From positions 1,091,434 through 1,155,433 of the forward strand of contig BCIO01000004.1 in NCBI GenBank assembly GCA_001599975.1: DNA of 64,000 nucleotides, read 5' to 3'. The position numbers were made by a program, and so were the translations under genes. Below are positions 1 to 10,951 of the stretch, one piece after another. The number at the start of each line of letters is the position of its first letter. The first letter of the stretch is position 1. The notes under the pieces were generated by a model. It worked only from the letters and a program-made list of their open reading frames with translations, had not been told where the DNA came from and searched no databases. Origin of the DNA: Cystobasidiopsis lactophilus. Taxonomy: Eukaryota; Basidiomycota; Agaricostilbomycetes; Agaricostilbales; Chionosphaeraceae.

Positions 1-402
1 GACTTGCGAGACCGTCTGGGACAAGTCCACTCTTCTCAAAGGTAGATTAACCTTCTTGACCTCTCCTGACCGATTCTGAAGCATCAGAGAGCAGGCGTCA
101 TTGAACGGTCTTCAAACGACGGCCAAATCAAGTCCAACAAGTCCTTGGTGGCGTCGCTCAAACAATGGATCAGCGAGCACGCGAACGACTTCGCTTCAGA
201 GGAGTTAGGAGCACAAGATGGAGACACCATACAAGGAGAACACGCGGAGGAAGAGCTACAAGCAACAAGTGCGGCACACGCGCCAGTCACCCAGACTGCC
301 CAAGCGGCCACCTTTTCAAAGCACGTCGTTACAGGGCTCTTTTTGAGCAACATCTTCTTCTTGTTGTTGTGGTTGTACGAGCGGTCAGATTCTATAGTGT
401 GA
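1..402 (+). CDS. C-terminal part of a membrane-anchored protein (5' end outside window)
   Basis: The left edge starts inside this gene. A first exon fragment (reading TCETVWDKSTLLK) ends near 41. A short intron with a GTAGAT donor and an AGAG acceptor near 93 joins it in frame to a second exon that runs to the stop at 400-402. The second exon is hydrophilic and acidic, then ends in one strongly hydrophobic stretch (VVTGLFLSNIFFLLLWLY) followed by only a few residues, so the protein looks tail-anchored with its bulk in the cytosol. The family is not recognisable from this fragment; a lipid-transfer or GRAM/VASt-type anchored protein is one possibility, but that is a guess. It converges on the G alpha gene with 46 bp between the stops. 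Confidence 0.55.
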
Positions 403-448
403 ACGCGATTGTATATTACATGTGTCCATCCCCGACTCGAAAGGCTGC

Positions 449-2009
449 TTACAACAGTCCCTGCAAACAACGGATGAGCAGAGGCAGTATTGGGGTTGTG
501 AGAGAACGTACAGCTGATTTGAGGTCTGCCTTCACCGTTTCTTGGATTAAACTAGTCGTGATCGGGCCCATTGCTTCTTTATCGAGAGCGCACGTGAAAT
601 GGCGATAGAAGGGCATGTTGGGCTGTTGCTCTGAGCTGTTAGGCAGCCGCCACGTCTCACACATCTCACTCACGTTCTTGTGCATCGCCGTGAATCGGGT
701 CAGCATGTAACGAAGGCACTCCTTGGAATCGCCACTTTTAGGAGCATCTGGGTAGCGGCGGTGCAATGGGACCTTGTCCAGCTTCTTCACGAACTGCAGT
801 CATATGAAGTTACTCTCTGCTCTAATGAAGACCCAGAAAAACCCACCAAGTCGCACTTGTTCAGGAAGAGCATGATGATCGACTTCGAAAAGAAGCGACC
901 TGCGCAAAATTAGTGTCCGCTTGCCGTCGCCGACACAATCCAGAGGTGAGCTTACTGTTGATGAACTGGCCATACAGCGTCTCCGTCTCCTCCATCCGGT
1001 TCTGCTTGTGATCTTCGCGCAAAGTTTCTGCGGAGGAAAGTCAGTGGTAGATTTGGTGGAATGGAACCGGACAGCCAAACGGTCATATTCGCTGATCGCT
1101 GCAACAAACAACAGCAGTTCGATGTCTTGGAAGCAGCTGACCCATTTACGGCGCTCCGAACGCTGTCCTCCAGGATCCACTGCCAATGGCAATCAGACAC
1201 GAAGATCAGCACACCAGGAAGCAGTCTTACGAAAGATGATGTCGCGTCCCTTGACGTGGATCTTGTACTCTTGAATACCGACAGTTCGCACGCGGACTCG
1301 GAGGATGTCCTGGTCGCTGGGGATGAAGCCGGGTTCATTGAAACGCGCCAGGTTCTCTATCAGGTATTCGCAGCTATCGTTCACTGATGCGATACAAAGT
1401 ATCAACATACGAATTGCTTCGCGGAGGCTTGGTAAACATACGCTGAAATTCCGACCGGCGCTCCATGGCCTGTTTGACGGAGGGCTTGGCTGCCAACTTG
1501 CTAATGCTCTCACACAGTTGAGACTGGTTCTTGAACAGATCGGTCTGGGCGTTGATTGATGCGACGAATTGAGCTTCCGATTTGACATCCTCTTCCAGCG
1601 GGATGTGCAGCGACTCCAGCGCATCGACAATCGCTTGCATGGACTGCACAGCGTTTGACCAAAGGATCTCCGTATACTCCATCCTCTCTTCATCGGAGTA
1701 GGCCTCGCCATGGCTGAGCCGAACCTGTCGTAAGACTCTACGGATGACCTGTGAGCGGCGAATATCTTTGTTCGAGCGGCAGTTGCAATGCAACTCACGA
1801 CGTCTTTCCCGACTCGCCAGGGCCCAACAAGAGAACTTTGGACTGGATCCTGAGGAAACCCATCAGAATCAGGCGCATGCTCATAGCGAAAGGAGGCCTC
1901 ACTTCAGCTCTTTGGCTTTTTCCCGGAGGTCCTTATCAATCTGGCTTGACTTGGCCCGCATCTCATCGGAGGCGGGCTCGAAACCTCTTCCACGGAAGCA
2001 GCTGAACAT
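449..2009 (-). CDS. Heterotrimeric G protein alpha subunit
   Basis: A GTP-binding alpha subunit that relays signals from seven-helix receptors at the plasma membrane. Spliced exons give the full G alpha order: N-terminal helix ([15 protein letters not shown]), P-loop ([11 protein letters not shown], followed across an intron by [15 protein letters not shown]), the helical insertion domain, switch I (RVRTVGI), switch II ([13 protein letters not shown]), NKxD as LFLNKCD, the C-terminal FTCALD box, and the end DLKSA|GLL split by a GTACGT..GCAG intron. At least eight introns are needed. Oddities: switch II has DPGGQ where the family usually has DVGGQ, and the N-terminus reads MFSCF, so the Gly2 used for myristoylation is missing although Cys4 could be palmitoylated. 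Together these suggest a diverged paralogue rather than the main pheromone or cAMP alpha subunit. Identity as G alpha is secure; the subclass is not. Confidence 0.93.
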
Positions 2010-2537
2010 GGTGGATTGAGAGAAGAGAGTTTGGGTCCAAAAGGGTGGGTCGCGTTGGACCCAAACCAGAGCAGATGAGACCTAAAAAGCAATACGATGA
2101 CGGCAAAGCAGCGGCACAGGATGTTCACGCCGAGCACAGCACGGGGGGAGAATAGCCGGACGCCTTGAGGAGAGGCAGGTCTGTGTGGCCAAGGTCGAAT
2201 CGCCGTTGCAGTAGGCAGTACGGGGCCAGGGAGTCGCTGTACGGCACCAACAAGAGAGGAGGCATTGAATTTTAGGTCCGTTTTAGGTACATCATCATCT
2301 CCGGGACGCCAGGCTGAGCACGAAACTCAAAGGCAGGAAGGTGTTCCGAAAGGTCTGTGCCCGCAACCAAGCGTCGGGCTTCAGCGGAGAGATCAGACGA
2401 CCTAGATAGCAGCGGGGCAGGAGGCAACAATCGTGGGTATTGCACACGTCGGGGTTGGAATCAAGATGATGGTCATCGAGGACAGAAGAAAGTACAAATG
2501 AGTGGCTGAAGGGCCCAAAACGCTACACGATCGACTG
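2010..2537. other. Intergenic: upstream region of the G alpha gene
   Basis: About 530 bases lie between the G alpha start and the stop of the next gene, both on the minus strand. The stretch should hold the G alpha promoter. I see no coding pattern, RNA gene or repeat in it. Confidence 0.5.
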
Positions 2538-3449
2538 CTACACTCTGGCCACTCTCTTCAAGTTCTTGCACATCTCTTTGGCGAGCACCAGGGTATCCCT
2601 GCACAGAGAGTAAGTTAAAAGACCAGTGGACGGGCGAGAAAGAGACCAACTCGGTGTCAACATCGTGCATCTCGTTCTGCTCCTTGGCCAGTTTCTTGAG
2701 CTTGCGGCCGAACTTGGGCAAGTCCAACTTGAATTGTTCGACTAGTCATACAGTTCCCATTAGAGGAGAAAAGGTGCGCTGGGAAAACGAGCTCACCCAT
2801 GACAGCGACCTGCTCTTCGAAGCGGTCTTCTTTGATCGAGAACTGCTCGTGCTGGGCAGCGAGGACCTTGCGTTCTTTGACGGCCACGCCCTGGGGATAA
2901 CGCGTGAGCATGCAACGGGCGAATAGCAAAGCTCAATCTGAGCTATCAGGACGTCACCGCACCTAGATGTCCTCGCATTGAGCCAAAGATGGAAGTATGG
3001 CTGAGCAATGTACGGGCAAGTCTCACCTGGAGAGCAGCAGTCAAGGCATCGACCAAGGTCTTCATGGTGTCATCGCCAGCAATGGGGATTTGTTTCAGCT
3101 CGGCGAGGTAGGCTTTACTGGAGGTCATGCATGGGCCGCTGCGGTATCAGCGAGTATCCTTAGCAGTAGGAAGGGTCAGAAAGGCTCACGTTCTGGCGTC
3201 GTAAGCTTTGGTGGCTTCGTCGAGGGTGGCCTCCGTGTTGGACAGGGCGCTGAAGGATTCCTCCTTGAAGACTTTGGAGGCGGCCGTGGCCTCCTTGGTC
3301 TTGACTGAGAACAGCTTGGACAAGTCCACCGCGGGCACCTGACTGCCGCCATAGTCTTCGTCAGAGTCGGCGGCGAGGGCAGCCTTCTTTTTGGCGGCGG
3401 TGGCGTTGCCAGTGGCCTTGCCGGCCTTGGCCTTTCTTTGGGGAGCCAT
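2538..3449 (-). CDS. Unrecognised lysine-rich, probably coiled-coil protein
   Basis: Five or so exons give a protein of roughly 220 residues. It opens with a basic Ala/Lys-rich stretch (MAPQRKAKAGKATGNATAAK) followed by an acidic patch (ADSDEDYGG), then long charged helical segments (KERKVLAAQHEQFSIKEDRF; KFGRKLKKLAKEQNEMHDVD). The last intron is taken as GTTGGT..GTGCAG because only that join gives the natural ending TLVLAKEMCKNLKRVARV before TAG at 2538-2540; reading straight on gives unlikely protein. The start is the ATG at 3449, just before the basic stretch. The lysine-rich start suggests nuclear location. I do not recognise the family. It faces the AP endonuclease gene head to head across about 150 bp, so the two may share a promoter. 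Confidence 0.7.
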
Positions 3450-3596
3450 AATCTAGCTAGCTTTTGTTGTGTTTGGGATAAAATGAGGGTGTTTTGAGAA
3501 CCAGCTCGCGGGAATGTCGTCGGCCGGGATCAAGGTGACAGTTTGGCGCCCTTTGGTCTTGTTCGTCGATTTTGGTGCAGCTCGCGGTCTCTCAAA

Positions 3597-4991
3597 ATGG
3601 CACCAAAGCGCAAGGCCGATGGCTCTGACGACGAAGTGCCCAAGAAAAAGAAGGCCGCCAAGGAGCCCGTCAAGCCCTTGGACCCGTCACTGCCAACAAA
3701 TCGCGCCTTTCCATCGGTGCTCTCCTACGCGCCCAAGCCGGCTGGCTGCACCCGTCTGGCTACCTTCAACATATGTGGCACGAATAGCTGCGACAAGAAG
3801 GGCCTCAAGTTTTACCTCGAGGCAGAAGATGCGGATGTCATCGTCTTGACGGAAACGAAGGTGCAAGCCGAGCCCCCTGGTCTGCCGTATATCAAATCCC
3901 GCTATCCTTATCGCTACTGGGGTGGTGAGTGTCTGTGAACCTTTGATCGACCACTTTCTCACCAACTCTGTGCGCAGCCGACCCTCAAAAGGGATACGCC
4001 GGCGTGGCCATTCTTTCAAAGACCGAGCCTATGTATGTCGGCTTTGTGCGGGTGGTTTTAAGCTAAAATCCAGAATAGCAACGTGGAATACGGCCTGGCG
4101 ACTCTGGATCCCGAAACAAGCAAAGGCCGGATGGTCACTCTCGAGTTTGCGAACCACTTTGTAATCGGGACCTGTATGCTGTCTTTTTCCTGCTCCTATT
4201 CGTCTATGTCTCAAACTGACAGCTCGTAGATGTGCCCAACGCCGGGGTAAGCTGCAGCAGCCGTGTCGATGGACTTGTGCTCATCTATCATGCCACTTTG
4301 CGTAGCAAAACCTCAAGAACATCGATGCTAAGAGGGCTTTCAATGATGCCTTTGAAAAGCAACTGCGCATCCTGGATGCTAAAAAGCGTGAGCTTCGTTG
4401 AGAAACGCGCCCGCCGCCATTCACGCTCAATCACCTTGGTGCTATCAGCCGTGATCTGGCTCGGCGACATTAATTGCGCTCATACAGAGAAGGATATTCG
4501 ACACGCCAAGCCCAATTGGAACAAGACGCCTGGCTACACCGAGATCGAGAGCAACGGCTTGTCGGCCCAGCTCAACCCGCCGGAGGGGGAAGGCGAGAAG
4601 CTTGTCGACATCTGGCGCCAGAAGCATCGTGCGTACCTCGCTTTGTCTTCAACTTACTCAGTACGCCAACCTGTCTCTTTTAGCTGACACGATCGGTCAC
4701 TACACCTACTACTCTTGTAGGACTTTTCTCCAGTCTTCAGACTTGAAGACGCTTCCGGCCAACTAATGCCTGCTTTCAGACAAGTTCCAATGCAGAGAGA
4801 AAGGCATTGGCTGGCGGTACGTCTCGCGCCTTGGCCGATGGAGCAAAACTAAAGCCAGGGGAGCCAGCTTGGACACAGTCATTTGCTCTGAGCGGATCTT
4901 GGAGAAAATGAAGGCCTGCGAGATCAGGCACGATGCTTACGGTGCGAGCGACCATGTGCCGGTCTATGCAGACTACGAGGGGGAGCTGTAG
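3597..4991 (+). CDS. APE1/exonuclease III-type AP endonuclease
   Basis: Cuts the DNA backbone 5' of abasic sites in base excision repair. After a basic nuclear-targeting-like N-terminus (MAPKRKADGSDDEVPKKKKA) the exons carry the ExoIII/APE1 landmarks in order: TFNICGTNS (catalytic Asn), VIVLTETKVQAE (metal-binding Glu), GDINCAHTEKDI (catalytic Asp/Asn), the NWNKTPGYTEIE loop that is typical of APE1 rather than Apn2, and the C-terminal GASDHVPVYADYE (catalytic Asp-His). It lacks the Apn2 C-terminal zinc-finger extension. The first ATG of the long frame is 3597; an upstream in-frame codon at 3543 is not an ATG. Several 45-70 nt introns interrupt it. An unrelated second AP endonuclease (Apn1 fold) lies near 38-39.5 kb, giving two repair enzymes for the same lesion. 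Confidence 0.92.
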
Positions 4992-5204
4992 TCTTCAATG
5001 GGTTGAATTTGCAACACAATCCGATTTAACCGAGCGCGCTTCTATACAACTTGGACGGCCTCAATTGCTCCGCCTTTTCAAGACCCTCTTTCCTCCACAA
5101 AGCAGTCAGACCGACAAAATGAAGATAGGGACCTTCAGGCGTACGAAGCGTTTCAAGCAGTGGCATCTTTTAAAGCCAGGCCTCCCGGATTTCCCACGTC
5201 CGTG

Positions 5205-6103
5205 CTACATACACAGCTCGAAGCAGCGCTTGACAAACGCCCGGATGCCGCCGGCTTCCGGTAACAGCGCGACGTCAGGCAGCCTCGCTTCGACAAATTC
5301 CTTCTCGTACTTGTCTATGTTATTCATGTCGATCTGCTCTTGAATCTCGAATAGATGGACATATGTCATGGCCAAGGCAAAGAGGTCGTCCAGCAAGCTG
5401 TAGCTGCAAGCTTCAAATGCCGCCCAATTTGCTGCGCCGTAGCGTGGATAGAGCCGAAGCCGAAAGGGTGGGATATGTCCTGGACTGCCACCGTCATTCA
5501 GCACGACCGGATGTGTCATGAGATGGGCATCTTCGAAATCGCAGATCCAGACACTGCTGGGATCTTGACCGGACCACAAGAAATTCCCCAATTTGATGTC
5601 GCCGTGAAGTATTCCTTTGGCGTGCATCCGACCCACCACAGCCTTCATTGACACAGCCAATCCAATCTTTTGTCCCGGAGTGAAGTCTTTGGGAATGACA
5701 GGGCGAAGAAGAGGCATGCTGAAACCAATGACTTCGGGCGGCCGAAGACCGAAGTCGTCCAGGACCACCCCAAGAATTGGCGGTGCGATGGAAGATCCTG
5801 CTAGAGACTGCATCTCCATCTCTTTCAGAATTTGAGGGAGCGCGTGGTCGTGCCAAGGCGGGTCTCGGTTAGAGCCTTGCAGGCTAGGTCGAAATCATTA
5901 CGCTGATGCTTTCAAATCGTGCCGGAGACCTACTGTTGGGTACCTGTCCAGTAGATCTTCAGGGCCATGCCATTGTGCGAATGTACACAACCTTCGTTTC
6001 CGTGGTAGAGATATTTGCTTGAATCCAGAATGTCGACGTCCGAAACAAAAACGTCGCCAAAGCCACCTAGATTGGAGTCGCTTTGGTCTGAGGTAGAGAG
6101 CAT
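5205..6103 (-). CDS. Protein-kinase-like protein
   Basis: A kinase-fold protein of about 280 residues in two exons. The first exon begins MLSTSDQSDSNLGGFGDVF and carries a glycine-rich strand plus a likely ATP-anchoring Lys (NGMALKIYW). A GTAGGT..CCTAG intron joins it to the second exon. The catalytic loop is HGDIKLGNFLW (Asp and Asn present, HRD replaced by HGD) and the metal-binding motif is DFEDAH where DFG is usual. HGD and DFE variants are common among fungal kinase-like and phosphotransferase-type proteins, so activity is possible, perhaps not on protein. The downstream region is short and lacks a clear full C-lobe. I cannot name a subfamily or a substrate. The spliced start at 6103 is chosen because it brings the Gly-rich loop into frame. 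Confidence 0.75.
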
Positions 6104-6462
6104 AGGAGTTATATGCTCTGCAACTGGCCGCAGCGGAGCAAAGTTACGTATTCGGCTGGCTCGAAGTGCGCAGGTTCAGAGTCGCGCGCGTGAATCTACT
6201 GGCAGGTCAGAGGGAGGAGGAGAGGCGAGCGTTCGCGAGGCCCGAAGCATTGACAAGGCGCTCTTTAAAAGAGTTCAGAGACGGGATAAAACAAGCAAAA
6301 GGAACGATTGGTGGCCAGGATGGATTCGCCACTTTGCTAAATTTGAGTCGACCGCCGCTCGAAATTGTTGCTTCTGGTTGCTGGCATCAGCCCTTGCAAG
6401 GTCAGGCAGACTGCTCTACTAGGAATCAGGTGCTATTGTACATTGGGAATCCGGGCCTTGCC
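6104..6462. other. Intergenic: upstream of the kinase-like gene
   Basis: About 360 bases between the kinase-like start and the DPP III stop. Open frames cross it on the plus strand but show no family motif, and I see no repeat or RNA gene. Confidence 0.45.
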
Positions 6463-9399
6463 CTAAACGTCCTTCTCGATGAAGCCCTGGATGTAGCCTT
6501 CGAAAGTCGGCTGTTCGTCAACACCAAGTCAGCTTTGGTGCAAGCACAATATGAGATCGAGAGGAGGAACGAACCTCGTATTCCTTGAGAAGGACCTTGT
6601 CGCCCTCCAAAACCAAGTTTGGCTGGAGGAGGAGACGCCTAGCGGTCTGTAGGACGGCAACAAATCTCGACTCATCCCCAAAATTGGAAGAGGAGGGACT
6701 GATCCTACCTTGTTCTGAATGACAAAGTCGCGAATCGGGCCCGCCCATTCGTCGTCGACCGAAGTGATGCGGTTCAAGAACTCGGTGGCGCCGGCCCCAT
6801 CTCCGGTCGACTTGCGCACTTGAAGCTCCATCAACAGCCTGCCAATCGACTTTTGAGCATCCCCATTGAGGACGGATTGGGGGTTGACGGAGACGGTGAC
6901 GTTCTGGATGTGGCCCTCGCCGTTCTTCTCGACGGAGAGCACGGCAACCTGGTCGGCGAGGAGCCACTTGAAGATGCCCAGCCGGGCCTGCATGTGCGCT
7001 TGGCCGTGCTTCTTGGACTCCGGGTCGTACACTTCCAAGCCGCGCAGGCCGGCGTGGGCCATGGCCAAGAACATGACATACTCGATTCTCTCTTTGTCTT
7101 GCTTGGTCGTGTGGTTGAAGATGGCGAGGATGTCTTCGACGTTGCACACTGTACGTCGACATTCGCCATTGATCCCCATGAAGGGATCGGAAGAAGGAAA
7201 GCAGACGAACGGTAGAGCGCGCAAGCTTCGGCTCGCATTTCTTCCATCTGCAAGATCCGAGCGTGCCAGGGATTGAGTATTACCGCTGTGCTCATTCAGG
7301 GTGTAGATCTTACGCATCTATGATGAACAGCAACACTGTCAGCGGGAGGCTTTTAAAGTGACGACTCGCTCACCCATAAATTGGACCCATCCTGCTTCCC
7401 GCAGACTCGCCACTGCGCCGCGCAACCCAAATGAAGCCTCAAACACGGCTTAAATGAAGGCAGTACGCACGGCTTGTAGTACGACTCGATCAAGTGGCCG
7501 GTTAACGGGTTCTTGAGCGACTTGGGGTCAAAGTTGAAGCTGCCGTCCGGCTCTTGTCGCAACAGCTTGCCGCTGCCATGTCCAAGCAGCTCGTGGATGG
7601 CCACTTGCACCTCGAAGCCTGTGCAATGACCGTCGGCGGCATCCTTTGTGAGGAAAAGATAAAGAGGGAGGCCCAGACGCACTCTTTTGCTGCCAGTCAA
7701 AGAAAAGGTCCGTGTCGTAAGGGGTCAGGAACTTGATGTCTTCCTTTCGAGCGGGCACGCCCAAGATCTGTGAGTGTCAAGCCGTTTGTGTCAGAAAGCC
7801 AAGTGTGCAATCTTTTTGGTTGAAGGAGCACTCACGTTGATCAAGGAGACGTTTTTGTACCCGACTTTCTCTCGAACCAGATGATAATTTGGGAGGTTCA
7901 CGCCTGCGGGACAGCTTCCTGTCGCAAAGGCCAAGATCTCGAGCGCAGTGTAGTCGGGCTTGGTGAATCGGTCCGTCTCGAACGCCGAGCCCCAAGGGAG
8001 GAGCTTGATGAGCTCCGACGCCTGGTCGACCAGCTTGGTGAACTTCTCGGACAAGGTCTTGTTCACTACCGCCACGAATCCTGTTCGATCCCGACACAGT
8101 GAACATCCAAAACGAATGGATAGGGAAGGCAGAGGAACGAACCTTCCCACTCTGCTCGGACCTGAAACGGGTCGGTGTAGCTCTCTATGAAGCCTGCAAG
8201 CGGTAGCAGCTACACGATAAGCCCAAGAAAAGGGCTTAGGAGGGAGGGCTCGGCAACTTGCCAATGTAAGTCTCGACCACGACGGGCGTGTCCGTGACCC
8301 AAAGCTCCGACGCCTTCTCGTGCGCCGCGATGGACCCCGTCTGGAAGGACTCTGCATAAAGCCTGAGCACCTCCTTGCGCTTGTCGTCCGCCGCGAACTC
8401 GCTCGCTTTCTTCAAGTGCTCAATGCTTTTCGCCAAGTGCGGTGCGTGATCGCCGTACTTCAACGAGATTTCTATTTCGTCCGAGGCGGGGTGGGAGAGG
8501 ACGGAGGAGGAAGAGTCGACGGAGGCGATCAGCAGTTCAAACTTGTTCTCCGCCACTTTCCTCAACCGCGTGTTGAGAGCGGAGATCTGGGCGGAATCGA
8601 GGATGGCTTGGACGCGGTTGATCTCGTCGGCTGTCGGAGCCGGGTTCAATGGAGCGGAGTTCGAAGGGTAGTAGTTGCTCATGTGGCCTTTGGAGGGCTC
8701 GCCGATTTGGAGCATGCTGGAGGGCGTGGAGGAGTAGATATCGCCTTTCAAGGTGGACCAGAGCTCGGATAGACGGGTGGCGTTGGGGCTGGATTGGATC
8801 ACGGTCTCAAAGACGGAGGGAGGGTGCCGTGGGATGAACTTGGTGTTCCCGAACGACCTGAGAGCGTCCAGGTGGACCTTAGTCCAAAAGCAAGAGGGAC
8901 AATAGGGTAAAGGAAGACGACTCGCTTGTAGTTGCAGAGATTCTCGAAGCATCTGCGGGGGAAAACATTCTCTGAGTTCCAAGGGAAGAACTAAAGTGGT
9001 GGCAAGACCCACTGAGCAGTATACGAGACCAAGCGCTGCCAATCCTCTGCTTTCACGCCTTGCTTGAGCGAGTCCAAGTCGGCCATCGCTTTCGGCCCAT
9101 TCGAGGGCGCGGCCGAGAACAACAAGACGAGGAAGTCGATCAGCTTCTCGGCGTACGGAGTCCACTGCTCCTCGCAGATCCTGCCGCCGGCCCAGGAAGC
9201 TCGTGCCATGTGATAAGCGTACATTTCTGTTCGACGGCCAAAAAGCATTGAGACAAGAGTAACAGCTTGTCAGAATTGGGGCAGAAGGCAACGAACTCTC
9301 GGTGTCGGTGAGGCCATCCCAGCTCTCCTTGCACACCAAGGACGCCACTCGAGGGCTTTCATCAGCCAAGAACCGCGAGTGCAAATCGGGTGAAGCCAT
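6463..9399 (-). CDS. Dipeptidyl peptidase III (M49 zinc metallopeptidase)
   Basis: A cytosolic zinc exopeptidase that removes dipeptides from the N-terminus of short peptides. The M49 signature HELLGH (zinc-binding His pair and catalytic Glu) lies near 7600 in the context [17 protein letters not shown], and the second zinc motif appears as EEMRAE (EECRAE in most family members) near 7240. The N-terminal lobe is recognisable by [15 protein letters not shown] and [12 protein letters not shown]. The last two introns are supported by the ending [20 protein letters not shown], then [16 protein letters not shown] before TAG at 6463-6465; reading on without splicing would give an aberrant tail. The start is the ATG at 9399. 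It is divergent from FRG1 with only 61 bp between the start codons. Cys to Met in the second zinc motif is a mild oddity. Confidence 0.93.
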
Positions 9400-9460
9400 C
9401 GACTCGCTGTCGAGGATCAAGGGCTTGTCCGCGTACGTCCACGTCTTCCGCTGTGAGCAG
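9400..9460. promoter_or_regulatory. 61-bp bidirectional promoter region, DPP III / FRG1
   Basis: The proposed start codons of the minus-strand DPP III gene and the plus-strand FRG1 gene are separated by 61 bases, so any core promoter must be shared or lie within the neighbouring coding sequence. No TATA-like box is obvious. Confidence 0.5.
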
Positions 9461-10754
9461 ATGGGATCCAAACTCAAGGTGCGCCACTGCCTCTGCCCTT
9501 AGCTCTTAACATTGCTGAGCGGAGAGCTTGCGGCACAGTTCAAAGGCGAGGAGGGCCCGAAGAAGACGAAGAAGCGGAAGCTCAGGGATTTGGGCGAGGG
9601 CGGCTCGACGTCCAAGCTGGCCAAAGGCTCAGAGGAACCCGTGCGTCTGTCTGTCACACACTATAGAGCAGGCCTCTTAGCTTTGGTGGCACTCGTCGCA
9701 CAGGAAGGATGGGTCGTCTTGCCAGCGCCACACCAAGGTCGGTTTGCTGCCTTTTACGTTAGCTGTTTTGCCCAGCTCAAAGTTCAGAGGACATCTGACA
9801 GCTCATGGACCTGGTGAGCTGCCTTGCACCTTATACATGCGTGTATCACAAGGGCTGACAGGCTTCTCACAGTCTACATCCTGCACGCGGCGCTGGAAGA
9901 GCAGCCGGCGAGTTGCATGGCCATCAACACGGCAAGTGCTGCCTTCCACCGCCAGAGATTGACGTTTTCTGACATTTCTAGCTGCATTGCAGACGGTCAA
10001 CAACAAGATCTTCCCGCACGTCTTACCCGAGGTCGAGGACATCACTGCCGAGGTTCGTTGCGCTCACCACTTTTGATCACTCCGTTGTCTCATTTGGATG
10101 CGCCCCGGACGAACAGGACCCAACGGACATCAACCACGTCTTCGTGCTGACCATGCTGCCGGACTCGAGCACCAAGTTCACCCTGCGGTCCGCCACCGGC
10201 CGGTTCATCGCCATCGACTCGGTCGGCTCCATCTCCGCCCCCACCGAGGCCCGCGGCCCGCAAGAAGAGTTCGAGCTGCTCCCCCACCCCCTGTTGCCCA
10301 ACACGTACGCGATCAAGTCGGTGCTGTACGACAAGTACCTCTCGCTCGACGAGGTGGCGGGTGGCAAGCTGCAGTACCGCGGCGACTCCACCGAGCTGGG
10401 CGCGGAGGAGGCGTTCGTGGTCAGGATGCAGGCGAAGAACCTGAACGAGTGGGAGAAGCGGCAGCAGTCCGAGCGCAAGACCAAGGCCGACGACGGCATC
10501 ACCATCATCACGGGCGACCTCAAGTCCGCGGAGGACGACATGATGTTCGTTCATTTCCCTTGCCTTAGCTCTTACTTGCTTTGAGCTCAAATCGAAGTCG
10601 TGCGGACAGTCGAAAGTTTCATACGAGAGGCATGGGCAGGTTGGTCACCAGCGCGGAGGACACGAAGGAACTCAAGGCCGCTCGCAAGGAGGGGCGCATC
10701 GGCGAGCAGCTGCTGGACCGCCGCATGAAGCTCAAGCACGACCGGTATTGCTAG
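9461..10754 (+). CDS. FRG1: FRG1-like protein
   Basis: FRG1 is a conserved nuclear/nucleolar protein with a beta-trefoil fold, linked to RNA processing and actin. Exon 1 (MGSKLK) joins across a GTGCGC..GCACAG intron to FKGEEGPKKTKKRKLRDLG, matching the family start KLxFKG followed by a Lys-rich stretch. The trefoil is visible as KFTLRSATGRFIAIDSVG and KYLSLDEVAGGKLQYRG. The C-terminus AARKEGRIGEQLLDRRMKLK followed by HDRYC is the family hallmark. One intron, after AINT near 9931, appears to use a GC donor (GCAAGT) with a GCAG acceptor; a GT-AG alternative shifted by a few bases would insert four or five residues. The last intron begins GTTCGT after the EDDM segment near 10541. TAG lies at 10752-10754. 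Confidence 0.9.
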
Positions 10755-10951
10755 GGAGACCTTGAGGGACTTTCTTATTTTGTAATCGCTGTAACTCTCG
10801 ATAAGGCGAAATCGCATCGTAGTCCTCTCAGAATGCCGTTGATCGCCAGCTTTCTTGGGTGGTGAACCGGGGGCGATTCGTAAAACGCGCAAGGACGCCG
10901 CCGCCATTCCACGAAAACCTATGGATCCACCGCGGAGCTCCCTGCTTGAAG

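Noticed and set aside
84-470. Minus-strand 128-codon frame overlapping two gene ends
   Set aside because: It lies antisense to the first gene's final exon and runs into the G alpha stop region; composition and lack of motifs mark it as a shadow.
2185-2215. Possible tRNA T-loop GGTCGAATC
   Set aside because: No flanking stems and no A-box at a suitable distance.
10098-10590. Long frames on both strands over the FRG1 exon
   Set aside because: They are GC-bias shadows of the trefoil exon, which has clear family sequence.
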